The notes: generated by a model not told the origin, from the sequence alone. A DNA stretch of 64,000 nt from Negativibacillus massiliensis (GCF_900148495.1 NZ_FTRU01000008.1:744001-808000), one strand, 5' to 3'. Counted from the first letter of the stretch, positions 53,642 to 62,693 are shown. A program made the numbers and translations.

Positions 53642-54907
53642 ATGTTTGAATATATTTTTACTTCTGTTTTAGAAGTGTCGATGGCAGTTTCATTTTTCCT
53701 GTTTTTCTTTTTGATGTTCATGCCAAAGCGATTGGGAAAATATGCGCCTAGGTGCCGTACCTTTTTGTGGATGATCTTTGCGCTGCGGCTGTTGTTCCCA
53801 TTTCAGATGGGATTTCGGCTGACAGCATTTCGACTGATTACACCGTATCGATTAAAAAGTGACCCGCGCCCGATTCTGGAGAGTGCAGAACCGGGTCAGC
53901 TGATTTCGCTGATTCAGATGATGGCGATAGTATGGCTTGTAGGAGTGATTTTGTTTTTTGCAATCCACCTGATTGCCTATAGTCTGTTTGAACGCAAGCT
54001 GCTGCGTGGAACCAAAACCTCTTCTTTAAGTCAGGAAGAGGAGAGAGTGATCCGCAATCAGTTTTATGAGGTAAAATATCAGTTGGGAATCTATGATCCG
54101 ATTCGCCTGTGGATTTCCTCCGAGGCATCCGGACCGATGCTGATTGGTTTTTTCCATCCAAAGGTAGTGGTACCGGATTGCATGATGGAAGAGCAGATGC
54201 TTTCGATGGTCTTCCGCCATGAACTGATGCACCATCGACGCCACGATGCGTGGTACCGCATGCTGATGCTCGCTACTGCTTCGGTACATTGGTTTAATCC
54301 GGTGGTTCATCTGATGACCCGCCGCGCGACCGAAGATCTGGAAAGTGCCTGCGATCAGAGCGTTGTTGCGGGAAAAACAGCAGATTTTGTTGGAGAGTAT
54401 GCACAGGCATTGCTGAATACGGCAAAATGTCTGCTTCAGCGCAAAAAGGTTCGTCAGACCGTTTTGGTGTCCTATTTTTCTTCCAGCGCTCAGCGTCTGA
54501 AAAAGCGTTTTATGGATCTGTTTGCACCAATCCAGAAAAGAGGACTGACCCTGCTGTCGGTAGTGTTCCTGATGGTAGTGTTAGGCAGCCGATTTGTGTT
54601 TGTACAGGGAAATGACCAGAACCTGGATTGGGCAGAAAATCTCAGAGAAGGGGATATTTCTTCGGTAGAGGTATCGGGAAAACAGCTTCCGCAGGAGATG
54701 TCCAATTATGCCAAAAAGGATGTTGTAGACTGGTTTTCCAGCGTAAACTTTAAGCCGGCTTTGTATCGTGACCGCAATCGTGTAGAGGAAGAGCGCTTCC
54801 GTATCACCAAAAAGGACGGAAGCAACAAGACGGTATCTTTGTTTTCTGATGGAACGGTTCAGGTGGACGGAAAAGAATATCGCGCTTACGGCAATCTGCT
54901 GAAATAG
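53642..54907 (+). CDS. M56 (BlaR1/MecR1-type) membrane metallopeptidase
   Basis: A 421-residue membrane protein with about four hydrophobic segments (10-28, 38-55, 95-118, 300-320). The zinc-protease motif HELMH is at about residues 200-204 in VFRHELMHHRRHDAW, followed by the glutamate-bearing EDLESACDQSV. In BlaR1 this domain is activated by an external sensor. Here the part after the last membrane helix is about 100 residues, with no penicillin-binding sensor. AGGAGG is close to the ATG. No BlaI-type repressor gene is adjacent, which is unusual. Confidence 0.88.
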   Translation: MFEYIFTSVLEVSMAVSFFLFFFLMFMPKRLGKYAPRCRTFLWMIFALRLLFPFQMGFRLTAFRLITPYRLKSDPRPILESAEPGQLISLIQMMAIVWLVGVILFFAIHLIAYSLFERKLLRGTKTSSLSQEEERVIRNQFYEVKYQLGIYDPIRLWISSEASGPMLIGFFHPKVVVPDCMMEEQMLSMVFRHELMHHRRHDAWYRMLMLATASVHWFNPVVHLMTRRATEDLESACDQSVVAGKTADFVGEYAQALLNTAKCLLQRKKVRQTVLVSYFSSSAQRLKKRFMDLFAPIQKRGLTLLSVVFLMVVLGSRFVFVQGNDQNLDWAENLREGDISSVEVSGKQLPQEMSNYAKKDVVDWFSSVNFKPALYRDRNRVEEERFRITKKDGSNKTVSLFSDGTVQVDGKEYRAYGNLLK

Positions 54908-54933
54908 GCGAGACTTTTGAAGGGGGAAGTGTT

Positions 54934-55716
54934 GTGAAAAACAAGGTGATTTTGATTTCCATTGATGGGATGCGTCCGGACGGATTTTTGCAGTGCGGTC
55001 ATCCGTTTGTGGAGCAGATGATGCAGAAATTCAGCTATACTTTGACAGGAAGTTCTGTGATGCCATCGGTGACGCTCCCGTGTCATACCTCCATCTTTTA
55101 TGGAGTCCCGCCGATGAGACACGGTATTTTGACCAACACCTATGTTCCGCCGGTCAGACCGGTTAAAGGAATCGCGGAGGTTTTAGCCAATGCGGGAAAG
55201 GTGAATGCGGCCTTTTATAACTGGGAAACAATGCGGCATGTGTGGAGTTCCGAAACCATGAAATATACCTTTTATCTGGATGCCTATTCGGAAGAAAACA
55301 CAGATGCTGTTCTTACCATGCAGATGCTAGAATTGCTCAAAAGGAAAGAACCTGATTTTCTGTATCTCTACATGGTGGAGACAGATGACAAAGGCGGCCA
55401 TGACCATGGTTGGATGAGCAAGGAATATCTGGCACAGACAGCAAATGCTATCGATTGTGTGAAGAAGGTTTTTCAGATAGCGTCCGAACATTATAACATT
55501 ATCGTCACAGCCGATCATGGAGGTCACGACCGGACCCATGGAACCGATTGTGCTGAGGATATGACCATTCCGATGTTTTTCTGGGGAGATGGTTTTGCCC
55601 AAGGGGCGCAGATGGATAATATCAGCCTTCTGGACATTGCGCCGACGGTGGCTTCCCTGATGGGAGTTTCACCGGAAAAGGAATGGGAAGGAAGAGCACT
55701 CAAAACAGTGATGTAA
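54934..55716 (+). CDS. Alkaline-phosphatase-fold phosphodiesterase/pyrophosphatase
   Basis: A 260-residue cytosolic member of the type I nucleotide pyrophosphatase/phosphodiesterase group. Metal and nucleophile motifs are SIDGMRPDG (Asp), PSVTLPCHTSIF with the nucleophilic Thr, ETDDKGGHDHGW (Asp, His), and VTADHGGHDRTHG (Asp, His, His). No signal peptide is present. The start is GTG at 54934, preceded by AGGGGGAAG. It follows the M56 gene after 26 bases and is probably cotranscribed. The substrate is unknown. Confidence 0.88.
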   Translation: MKNKVILISIDGMRPDGFLQCGHPFVEQMMQKFSYTLTGSSVMPSVTLPCHTSIFYGVPPMRHGILTNTYVPPVRPVKGIAEVLANAGKVNAAFYNWETMRHVWSSETMKYTFYLDAYSEENTDAVLTMQMLELLKRKEPDFLYLYMVETDDKGGHDHGWMSKEYLAQTANAIDCVKKVFQIASEHYNIIVTADHGGHDRTHGTDCAEDMTIPMFFWGDGFAQGAQMDNISLLDIAPTVASLMGVSPEKEWEGRALKTVM

Positions 55717-55855
55717 TGACTGGCAGGAGCGGCAGAAGGCTGCTCCTGTGTTTTTGCATGGTGAAATTGTGCGGAAAAGCATACGGCTTGTTTTCAGGGA
55801 AAAACAGTCCCAATCAGGATAAAAGAAAACAAAATTTTAAATATTATGAAACCTA

Positions 55856-55884
55856 TTGGAAAAGCGGTAAGAATGTGATATAAT
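55856..55884 (+). promoter_or_regulatory. Promoter of the asp23-to-nadK operon
   Basis: TTGGAA (55856-55861) and TGA-TATAAT (hexamer 55879-55884, perfect) are 17 bases apart. Transcription would start near 55891. Confidence 0.8.
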
Positions 55885-55890
55885 GTTTCG

Positions 55891-56002
55891 TGAATAGATA
55901 TGCGGGAAGTGTAGTTTTTCCCATCAAGCAATTCTGGTTGCTCTGGAAAAGCCAGAATAATGGTTTTTTCCCGCTTCCATTTTATGACAGGAGGAATATT
56001 AC
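55891..56002 (+). promoter_or_regulatory. Structured leader with attenuator-like hairpin before asp23
   Basis: GCGGGAA (55902-55908) pairs with TTCCCGC (55968-55974) and encloses CCAT (55921-55924) with ATGG (55960-55963) and ATTCTGG (55931-55937) with CCAGAAT (55952-55958). The inner pair is followed at once by six T (55964-55969), giving a terminator-like element. A second TCTGG (55942-55946) can also pair with CCAGA, offering an alternative fold. SD AGGAGG lies after it. The class is not recognised. Confidence 0.6.
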
Positions 56003-56374
56003 ATGAACGTTGAGAATAATAAACAGCCAAGCGGCAGCCTGAAAATTTCCCAGGATGTTCTGGCAACCATCTCCAACTTTGCGGCAGAAGAAATTGACGG
56101 TGTGGTTTCTCTGGCAGATACCTATGCGCCAATTAAAAATTTCCTGAAAAAGGGAAGCATCGGAAAACCGATTCAGATTAGCTTAAACGATGATGTTGCA
56201 GTCATCGATATCAGCGTAAACCTTAAATATGGTGCAAATATCCCAGCAGTAGCAGAAACTCTGCAGAAAGCTGTCAAGGATGCCGTTCAGAACATGACTG
56301 GAATCACCGTTTCCAAGGTAAATGTTCATGTTGCAGGAATTGTATTCCCGGAAACTGCACCAGTACAGCAGTAA
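56003..56374 (+). CDS. Asp23/Gls24 family envelope stress protein
   Basis: A 123-residue protein of the Asp23/Gls24 family: GSLKISQDVLATISNFAAEEIDGVVSLAD (shown in part as ISQDVLATISNFAAEEIDGV) at the N terminus and VSKVNVHVAGIVF at the end. In Gram-positives such proteins associate with the membrane and respond to cell-envelope stress. It stands ahead of nusB in many Clostridia and Bacillus (as YqhY). AGGAGG is about 9 bases before the ATG. Confidence 0.92.
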   Translation: MNVENNKQPSGSLKISQDVLATISNFAAEEIDGVVSLADTYAPIKNFLKKGSIGKPIQISLNDDVAVIDISVNLKYGANIPAVAETLQKAVKDAVQNMTGITVSKVNVHVAGIVFPETAPVQQ

Positions 56375-56457
56375 TACAGCACGTTATAATCGTTGTTTGA
56401 CAAAAAAACACAGTAGGTTTTGTGCCGCCGGCATGAAGCCGGAAAGGACGAATTTTT

Positions 56458-56865
56458 ATGACAAGACACGAATCCCGTCAGGAGGCTTTCTGCCTGCTGT
56501 TTGAAAAAACATTCACTGATATGGATCTTGACGAAATTATCCAGGGCGCAACCGAAACAAGAGACCTTCAGGTCAACGACTTTACGCTCAAGCTGGCAAA
56601 AGGAACCATTGAGCATCTCGATGAGATCGACCAGCTGATCGAATCCAAGCTGAAAAACTGGAAGCTTTCCAGAATTTCCAAAGTTTCGCTGTCGATTTTG
56701 CGTGTTGCCGTATATGAGCTGAAATATATGGACGATGTTCCGACCAACGTCTCCATCAACGAAGCAGTCGAGCTTGCAAAACAGTACGCAAACGAGGATG
56801 ATTATTCCTTCATCAACGGTGTGCTGGGCGCGATTGCAAAAGAACTGAACCTTAACAAGAAATAA
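56458..56865 (+). CDS. nusB: Transcription antitermination factor NusB
   Basis: A 135-residue RNA-binding protein that joins NusE/S10 at boxA in rRNA leaders. It begins MTRHESRQEAFCLLF, the usual NusB start, and has SRISKVSLSILRVAVYEL, VSINEAVELAKQY and FINGVLGAIAKE. Before it a small hairpin CCGGC-ATGAA-GCCGG precedes the SD AAAGGA. Its place between asp23 and xseA is standard. Confidence 0.95.
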   Translation: MTRHESRQEAFCLLFEKTFTDMDLDEIIQGATETRDLQVNDFTLKLAKGTIEHLDEIDQLIESKLKNWKLSRISKVSLSILRVAVYELKYMDDVPTNVSINEAVELAKQYANEDDYSFINGVLGAIAKELNLNKK

Positions 56866-56900
56866 ACAAAAGAGTAAAACATAAAGACAGGGTGAAAAAG

Positions 56901-57848
56901 ATGCCATATTATCTGGGAATCGATACCAGCAATTACACAACCTCTGCGGCGGTTTTTGACAGCCAGACGGGTCAGGTGATTCACCGAAAAAAATTGCTGC
57001 CGGTTGCGAAAGGCTCCCTGGGACTTAAGCAAAGTGATGCCGTGTTTGCTCATGTAAAACAGCTCCCGCAGATTCTCGAGGAGCTGTTTTTTGATTTACC
57101 CCCTGTTTCGCTGGCAGCGGTGGGGGTATCGGCACGTCCGCGCAATCAGGAGGATTCCTATATGCCGTGCTTTTTGACCGGAAAGCTTGCAGCCAGTGCA
57201 ATCTGTTCAGTCAACCGCATACCAATGTATGAATTTTCCCATCAGTGCGGACACATTGCAGCGGCATTGTATTCAGCAGGACGGCTGGACTTGGTGGGAA
57301 AGGAGTTCATCGCATTCCATTTTTCGGGAGGAACGACCGAGTGTGTTCATGTGCGCCCGGGAAACGAAACCGTGTTTGATACCGAGATCATCTATCATTC
57401 GCTGGACTTAAAGTGCGGACAGGCAATCGATCGCGTCGGCGGAATGCTGGGACTGTCTTTTCCGGCAGGAAAAGAGTTGGATGCCCTTTCCTTAAATGCA
57501 GATAAGCGTTTCCCGGTCAAAACTACCTTTAAAGATGGAAACTGCTGCGTTTCCGGCTTGCAGAATCAATGTGAAAAGCTCCTCAAACAAGGAGAAAGCA
57601 AGGAGAATATTGCACGTTTCTGCATTGATTCAGTGTGCAAAATTGTCTGGCAGATGGCGGACAACGCAAGAACACAGTATCCGGGACTGCCGCTGATCTT
57701 TTCGGGTGGAGTGATGTCCAATACCCTCATCAACCAGAAGATCAGCGAAGATTTCGGCGGTTTTTTTGCAGAACCACAGTTTTCGGCGGATAATGCCGCT
57801 GGCACTTCGATTCTGGCAGCAGTGAGGGACGGTGTTAAAGTTGGATAG
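56901..57848 (+). CDS. TsaD/Kae1-like (M22) paralog
   Basis: A 315-residue ASKHA-fold protein related to TsaD. Motifs are YLGIDTSNYTTSAAVFD, the metal-site FSHQCGHIAAALYS, AFHFSGGTTECVHV, GQAIDRVGGMLGLSFPAGKE, and LIFSGGVMSNTLI. TsaD itself makes the t6A tRNA base; this operon-linked version is more divergent and lacks tsaB and tsaE neighbours, so it may be a paralog with another role. AGGGTGA is 5 bases before the ATG at 56901. It overlaps xseA by 17 bases. Confidence 0.82.
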   Translation: MPYYLGIDTSNYTTSAAVFDSQTGQVIHRKKLLPVAKGSLGLKQSDAVFAHVKQLPQILEELFFDLPPVSLAAVGVSARPRNQEDSYMPCFLTGKLAASAICSVNRIPMYEFSHQCGHIAAALYSAGRLDLVGKEFIAFHFSGGTTECVHVRPGNETVFDTEIIYHSLDLKCGQAIDRVGGMLGLSFPAGKELDALSLNADKRFPVKTTFKDGNCCVSGLQNQCEKLLKQGESKENIARFCIDSVCKIVWQMADNARTQYPGLPLIFSGGVMSNTLINQKISEDFGGFFAEPQFSADNAAGTSILAAVRDGVKVG

Positions 57849-59049
57849 TTTGTTGACCGTCTCGCAGCTAAATCGTTATGTAAAAAGTATTCTGGATGGG
57901 GATTTTCGTCTGCGCGACCTGTATCTGCGCGGCGAGATCTCCAACTTTACCAATCATTACCGCAGCGGACATTTTTATTTTACCCTCAAGGAGGGAAACT
58001 GTGCAGTTAAGGCGGTAATGTTTGCAAACTATGCAAATGACCTTCTGTTCGAGCCGGAAAACGGCATGGCAGTCATTGTGCGCTGTTCGGTTTCGCTGTA
58101 TGAGCGGGACGGCACCTATCAGATCTATGTTTATGACATGCAGCCGGACGGCAAGGGGGCTTTGCAGGTTGCGTTTGAGCAGCTTTATCGGAAGCTGAAC
58201 ATGCAGGGATTATTTGATGAAGCAAGAAAAAAACCGATTCCATCCTTTGCGCAGCGAATCGGTGTGGTGACCTCCGAAACAGGAGCAGCCCTTCAGGATA
58301 TCATCAATATCCTCTCCCGGCGCTGCCCGATGGCACAGCTGGTGCTTGCTCCCGCACTGGTGCAGGGAGAAGATGCACCGTTTTCGCTGATTCGTTCGCT
58401 GAAAGCGCTGGACGAATGGGGAAACTGTGACGTTATCATCATTGGCCGCGGCGGTGGCTCGATGGAAGATCTGTGGTGCTTTAATGATGAACGTCTGGTC
58501 ATGCAGGTGGCAGCGTGCAAAACGCCGGTCATTTCGGCAGTGGGACATGAAACGGACTTTACCTTGTGTGATTATGCGGCGGATCTGCGCGCGCCGACTC
58601 CGTCTGCAGCAGCAGAACTTGCAAGCGTGGATCAGCAGGAGCTGCAAAATACCATGGAACTTTTGAGAGGACGAATCGCGGCGGCAGCTTTTGGCAGGGT
58701 ACAGCAGTGCAGCCACCGGCTGGAAATGTTAAAGGACAGACCGTGTTTTAGACAGCCGGAACGTGAGCTTAAAAAGTATACAAAAAATTTGGAATATCTT
58801 GCAAACTCTATTCAAATTGCATGGAAAAATGGTATAATAGGAAGACAGGAACGTTTGAAGATGCAGGCAGCACGCTTAAATGCCCTGAACCCATTGGCGC
58901 GGCTTGCAGGAGGATACAGCGTTACCATGAAGGACGGGGAGATTCTTTCCTCGGTCAAAACGGTGCAGCAGGGTGATATTTTGCAGATCCGCCTTGCAGA
59001 TGGTATGCTGGAATCTGAGGTAACAAAAGTTTCTTTGCTAGAGGAATAA
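57832..59049 (+). CDS. xseA: Exodeoxyribonuclease VII large subunit
   Basis: Catalytic subunit of the single-strand exonuclease ExoVII. The 405 residues begin with an OB fold (LTVSQLNRYVKSIL, LRGEISNFTNHYRSGHFYFT), then the catalytic domain with GVVTSETGAALQDI, IIGRGGGSMEDLWCFNDE, and ISAVGHETDFTLCDYAADLRA given here in parts (VGHETDFTLCDYAADLR), followed by PTPSAAAELAS and a coiled-coil C terminus. The start is GTG at 57832; TTG at 57841 is possible. It overlaps the previous gene and precedes xseB by 5 bases. Confidence 0.95.
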   Translation: MLKLDSLLTVSQLNRYVKSILDGDFRLRDLYLRGEISNFTNHYRSGHFYFTLKEGNCAVKAVMFANYANDLLFEPENGMAVIVRCSVSLYERDGTYQIYVYDMQPDGKGALQVAFEQLYRKLNMQGLFDEARKKPIPSFAQRIGVVTSETGAALQDIINILSRRCPMAQLVLAPALVQGEDAPFSLIRSLKALDEWGNCDVIIIGRGGGSMEDLWCFNDERLVMQVAACKTPVISAVGHETDFTLCDYAADLRAPTPSAAAELASVDQQELQNTMELLRGRIAAAAFGRVQQCSHRLEMLKDRPCFRQPERELKKYTKNLEYLANSIQIAWKNGIIGRQERLKMQAARLNALNPLARLAGGYSVTMKDGEILSSVKTVQQGDILQIRLADGMLESEVTKVSLLEE

Positions 59050-59054
59050 GATTT

Positions 59055-59300
59055 ATGGCAGAAAAATTAAGTTTTGAACAATCCATGCGCCGCTTAGAAG
59101 AGATCGCCCGCACCCTGGAACAGGGAGAGGTCGGTCTGGACGAGTCGATTGAGCTGTATTCTCAGGCAGCAAAACTGCTGGCGGCATGCCAGAAAAAAAT
59201 CGATGCGGCGCAGCTGAAGATAGAAAAGATCAATTTTCAAACACCAATGCAAAACCCACCACAAAAGGAGGAAGAAGCAGATGGGGATGGAAAGCTTTAA
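59055..59300 (+). CDS. xseB: Exodeoxyribonuclease VII small subunit
   Basis: An 81-residue helical protein: FEQSMRRLEEIARTLEQGEV followed by LDESIELYSQA and KLLAACQKKIDAAQLKIEK, the complete XseB pattern. It binds several copies per XseA. Its last 20 bases overlap the start of ispA. Confidence 0.95.
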   Translation: MAEKLSFEQSMRRLEEIARTLEQGEVGLDESIELYSQAAKLLAACQKKIDAAQLKIEKINFQTPMQNPPQKEEEADGDGKL

Positions 59301-60171
59301 ACAGCGTCTGTCTGAGTACGCTGTTCTGACAGAAAATACACTGCAGCAGTATCTTCCGGAAGAGACGGAGGATGTCGTGACCGAAGCGATGCGGTACAGC
59401 CTGCTTGCAGGAGGCAAACGCCTGCGCTGCGCACTGGCACTGGAATTTTGTCTGGCGCTTGGCGGCAACAAAGAGGACGTGCTTCCCTTTGCTTGTGCGC
59501 TGGAAATGGTGCACGCTTATTCTTTGATTCATGACGATCTCCCATGTATGGATGACGATGATATGCGTCGGGGAAAACCATCCTGCCACATTGCATTTGG
59601 TGAGGCAAATGCTCTGCTTGCAGGGGATGGGCTGCTTACCAAAGCCTTTGAGGTGATGGTACAGCAGAGCAAAATTCCGCCGGAACGCACCGTACTTGCA
59701 ATCGGTGTTCTGGCACAGGCTATCGGTCACCACGGAATGATCGGCGGTCAGAGAATGGACCTTCAGAATGAAGGAAAAGAGGTCGGCATCGAGGTAATCG
59801 AACAGACCAACCGATTAAAGACCGGTGCACTCATCATTGCGGCGGCACAGCTGGGATGTATTGCAGCCGGAGCAGACAACAAGATGACCGAACTTGCAAA
59901 AAAATATGCAGAACAGATCGGACTTGCATTCCAGATTACCGATGATATTTTAGATTGCACCAGCTCCGCAGAAGTTCTGGGAAAACCGATCGGTTCGGAT
60001 GCAGAAAACCACAAAACGACCTATGTTTCGGTATATGGACTTGAGAAAGCCATGTCCATTGCGGCAGAGGAGATCCAAAAAGCAAAGGATGCCCTGAATC
60101 AGATGGGAATGCAGGAGCGCTCGCCGTTTTTATATGACATGGCAGACTATATCCTGAGCAGAAAAAACTAG
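59281..60171 (+). CDS. ispA: Geranyl/farnesyl diphosphate synthase
   Basis: Makes C15 (or C10/C20) prenyl diphosphates from IPP and DMAPP. The 296 residues show LAGGKRLRCALAL, the first aspartate-rich motif in IHDDLPCMDDDDMRRGKP, and the second in QITDDILD. The HAYSLIHDD context is that of bacterial short-chain FPP synthases. The ATG at 59281 lies inside the end of xseB with AGGAGGAAG upstream. It is followed by dxs two genes later, so two isoprenoid steps share the operon. Confidence 0.95.
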   Translation: MGMESFKQRLSEYAVLTENTLQQYLPEETEDVVTEAMRYSLLAGGKRLRCALALEFCLALGGNKEDVLPFACALEMVHAYSLIHDDLPCMDDDDMRRGKPSCHIAFGEANALLAGDGLLTKAFEVMVQQSKIPPERTVLAIGVLAQAIGHHGMIGGQRMDLQNEGKEVGIEVIEQTNRLKTGALIIAAAQLGCIAAGADNKMTELAKKYAEQIGLAFQITDDILDCTSSAEVLGKPIGSDAENHKTTYVSVYGLEKAMSIAAEEIQKAKDALNQMGMQERSPFLYDMADYILSRKN

Positions 60172-60195
60172 GACGCAAAAGACAAAGGTGGGTTT

Positions 60196-60741
60196 ATGGA
60201 AACAATAAAAATCATTTTCAGCAACTATTACATTAATGTTGCGTTTCTTTCCTGGCTGACAGCGCAGGTTCTCAAGACGCTGTTGACCTTTGTACTGACC
60301 AAAGAGGTCGTCTGGGAAAGAATGGTGGGTGCCGGCGGAATGCCAAGTGCGCACTCAGCACTGGTTTGTTCGCTGACCGTTGCATTGGAGAGAAAACTGG
60401 GATTTTATTCACCGGAATTTGCGCTTTCGCTTGCCTTTGCTGCCATCGTTATGTATGATGCGATGGGTGTGCGCAGGGCAGCCGGAGAGCAGGCAAAGGT
60501 GTTAAATAAAATCGTCGAGATGACATCGGACAACATTAAGGAAATGTTTGCTCCAAAGAAAAAGAGGGATATCAAAAATCTTTTTATCCGCCGCAAAAAT
60601 ATGGAGCACGATCCGGAAGAACTTCGCAAAATGGAAGAAGGAAAAGCTCTGCTCAAGGAGCTTTTGGGACATACTCCGACTGAGGTGTTGGCCGGAGCGG
60701 TTTTAGGCGTTGCGATTGCGATGCTGATGCCGGTATTTTAA
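60196..60741 (+). CDS. Divergent PAP2 family membrane protein
   Basis: A 181-residue membrane protein of the divergent PAP2 (DUF212) family. It has an N-terminal membrane segment, the characteristic GGMPSAHSALVCSL at about residues 51-64, MYDAMGVRRAAGEQAKVLN, and a last hydrophobic segment near the end with LGHTPTEVLAGAVLG. The histidine and serine motif resembles acid phosphatases, and polyprenyl phosphate could be a substrate given the neighbours ispA and dxs, but this is inferred. Confidence 0.9.
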   Translation: METIKIIFSNYYINVAFLSWLTAQVLKTLLTFVLTKEVVWERMVGAGGMPSAHSALVCSLTVALERKLGFYSPEFALSLAFAAIVMYDAMGVRRAAGEQAKVLNKIVEMTSDNIKEMFAPKKKRDIKNLFIRRKNMEHDPEELRKMEEGKALLKELLGHTPTEVLAGAVLGVAIAMLMPVF

Positions 60742-60763
60742 AAGGACAAGGAGCATCTGACAG

Positions 60764-62629
60764 ATGAAGTCGAGCATACTTGATAGTATCTCTTCACCGG
60801 AAGATCTGAAAAATCTTTCCTTTGAGGAGCTGGGGCCACTGTGTACAGAAATTCGGCAGACATTGATCCAGACCACAGCAAAAAGTGGCGGACATCTGGC
60901 GTCGAATCTGGGAACGGTGGAACTGACGGTTGCACTTCACCGTGTTTTTGACTGCCCGCAGGACCAGATTGTCTGGGATGTAGGGCATCAGTGCTATACG
61001 CACAAATTGCTGACCGGAAGAAAAGATCAGTTTTCCACCCTGCGGCAGGAAGGCGGACTTTCCGGTTTTCCAAAACGCAAGGAAAGTGTCTATGACGCTT
61101 TTGTAGCAGGACATTCCAGCACATCCATCTCGGTGGCATCGGGGCTTGCGCGCGCAAAAAGCTTGCAGCACGACAATCACCATGTGATTGCAGTCATCGG
61201 GGACGGTGCGTTTACCAGCGGGCTTGCTTTTGAAGGAGCAAACAACGCAGCACGTTTTCGGGACAATCTGATTGTTATCCTCAACGACAACAAGATGTCC
61301 ATTTCTAAAAACGTGGGTTCTTTTTCCAAATATCTTTCTAAAATCCGTTCCCGTCCTGCCTACTTTAAGACCAAGGATACGGTGGAATCGGTGTTTAATC
61401 ATGTTCCGTTGGTGGGAAAACCGATTGCCCGCATGATGCTGAAAACCAAAAATATGCTCAAAACGGTTGTCTATGGAAGCAACTGGTTTGAGGATATGGG
61501 GTTTTATTATCTTGGCCCGGTGGACGGACACAATCTGGAAACGCTGTGTGATGTTCTGACCCGTGCAAAAGAATTGCATCGTCCTGTTTTTCTTCATGTG
61601 GAAACACAGAAGGGTAAGGGATACAGCTTTGCGGAAGAAAATCCGGGAGAATACCACGGAACTTCCGGATTTGATATCGACACCGGTAAATCCTTTGTGT
61701 CGGGAGGAACGAATTTCTCCAACGAGTTTGGTCTGCATCTGACCGAGCTTGCGAAGAAGGACAGCAGAATCTGTGCCATCACGGCAGCAATGAAATATGG
61801 AACCGGACTCAATTACTTTTCGCATGCTTTTAAGGAGGAAGGCCGCTTTTACGATGTTGGAATCGCGGAACCGCATGCGGTTACTTTCGCAGGTGGACTG
61901 GCTGCAAACGGAATGCTGCCGGTGTTTGCGGTTTATTCTTCCTTTTTGCAGCGGTGCTATGACGAGATTATCCATGACCTTTCGATTGAAGAACAGCATG
62001 TGGTAATTGGAATTGACCGTGCAGGCATTGTTGGAAATGATGGTGAGACACATCAGGGACTGTTTGATGTGGCAATGCTGTCCAATATCCCGAAGATCAC
62101 CGTTTATTCTCCGGCAACCTATGCCGAGATGCGCTGGGCACTGGAACAGAGCCTGTATGCACATACTGGTGTCTGCTGTGTGCGTTATCCACGCGGTGGA
62201 GAGGTATCGCTTCCGGAAGGATTTGATCCGAACAAAGATTGGTCGATGATCCATCCAGGAAAAGAAACGGTATTGGTTACCTATGGGCGCATTGCGTCTG
62301 AGGTTTGCAAAGCAGCACAGATGCTTGCGGAGAATGGGACAGAAGTATCTGTTTTAAAGATAAACCGAATTCTTCCGTTTTGTGAAGAGGTACTTGCTCA
62401 GATAAAGGATGCAAAACAGATCCTTTTTGTTGAGGAGGGAATGAAGAACGGCGGAATCGGCCAGATTTTGGGCGAAAAGCTGCTGGAGCAGGGATATCAG
62501 GGAAGATACCAGCTGCTTGCAATCGATGACTGTTTTGTCAGCCAGGCAACAGTTGCCAGAGCAATCGAATTGAGCGGTCTGGATGCAAAAAGCATCGTTC
62601 GGTTTTATGAACAGAAGATAAAAGAATAA
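60764..62629 (+). CDS. dxs: 1-deoxy-D-xylulose-5-phosphate synthase
   Basis: First step of the MEP isoprenoid pathway, joining pyruvate and glyceraldehyde 3-phosphate with thiamine diphosphate. The 621 residues match. Seen are DVGHQCYTHKLLTGR, GHSSTSISVASGLARA, the TPP motif GDGAFTSGLAFEGANNA, the catalytic GIAEPHAVTFAGG, DRAGIVGNDGETHQGLFD and RYPRGG. It lies 22 bases after the PAP2-like gene, with CAAGGAG about 10 bases before the ATG. Confidence 0.97.
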   Translation: MKSSILDSISSPEDLKNLSFEELGPLCTEIRQTLIQTTAKSGGHLASNLGTVELTVALHRVFDCPQDQIVWDVGHQCYTHKLLTGRKDQFSTLRQEGGLSGFPKRKESVYDAFVAGHSSTSISVASGLARAKSLQHDNHHVIAVIGDGAFTSGLAFEGANNAARFRDNLIVILNDNKMSISKNVGSFSKYLSKIRSRPAYFKTKDTVESVFNHVPLVGKPIARMMLKTKNMLKTVVYGSNWFEDMGFYYLGPVDGHNLETLCDVLTRAKELHRPVFLHVETQKGKGYSFAEENPGEYHGTSGFDIDTGKSFVSGGTNFSNEFGLHLTELAKKDSRICAITAAMKYGTGLNYFSHAFKEEGRFYDVGIAEPHAVTFAGGLAANGMLPVFAVYSSFLQRCYDEIIHDLSIEEQHVVIGIDRAGIVGNDGETHQGLFDVAMLSNIPKITVYSPATYAEMRWALEQSLYAHTGVCCVRYPRGGEVSLPEGFDPNKDWSMIHPGKETVLVTYGRIASEVCKAAQMLAENGTEVSVLKINRILPFCEEVLAQIKDAKQILFVEEGMKNGGIGQILGEKLLEQGYQGRYQLLAIDDCFVSQATVARAIELSGLDAKSIVRFYEQKIKE

Positions 62630-62652
62630 ATATAGAGAGAAAAAGGGAAATG

Positions 62653-62673
62653 CCGGCAAAGGTATTTTGCCGG
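62653..62673 (+). other. Perfect 8-bp hairpin between dxs and tlyA
   Basis: CCGGCAAA pairs with TTTGCCGG around GGTAT, followed by AACATTTTGGG. It is terminator-like but weak in T, so transcription probably continues into tlyA. Confidence 0.45.
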
Positions 62674-62693
62674 AACATTTTGGGAGGAATAGT

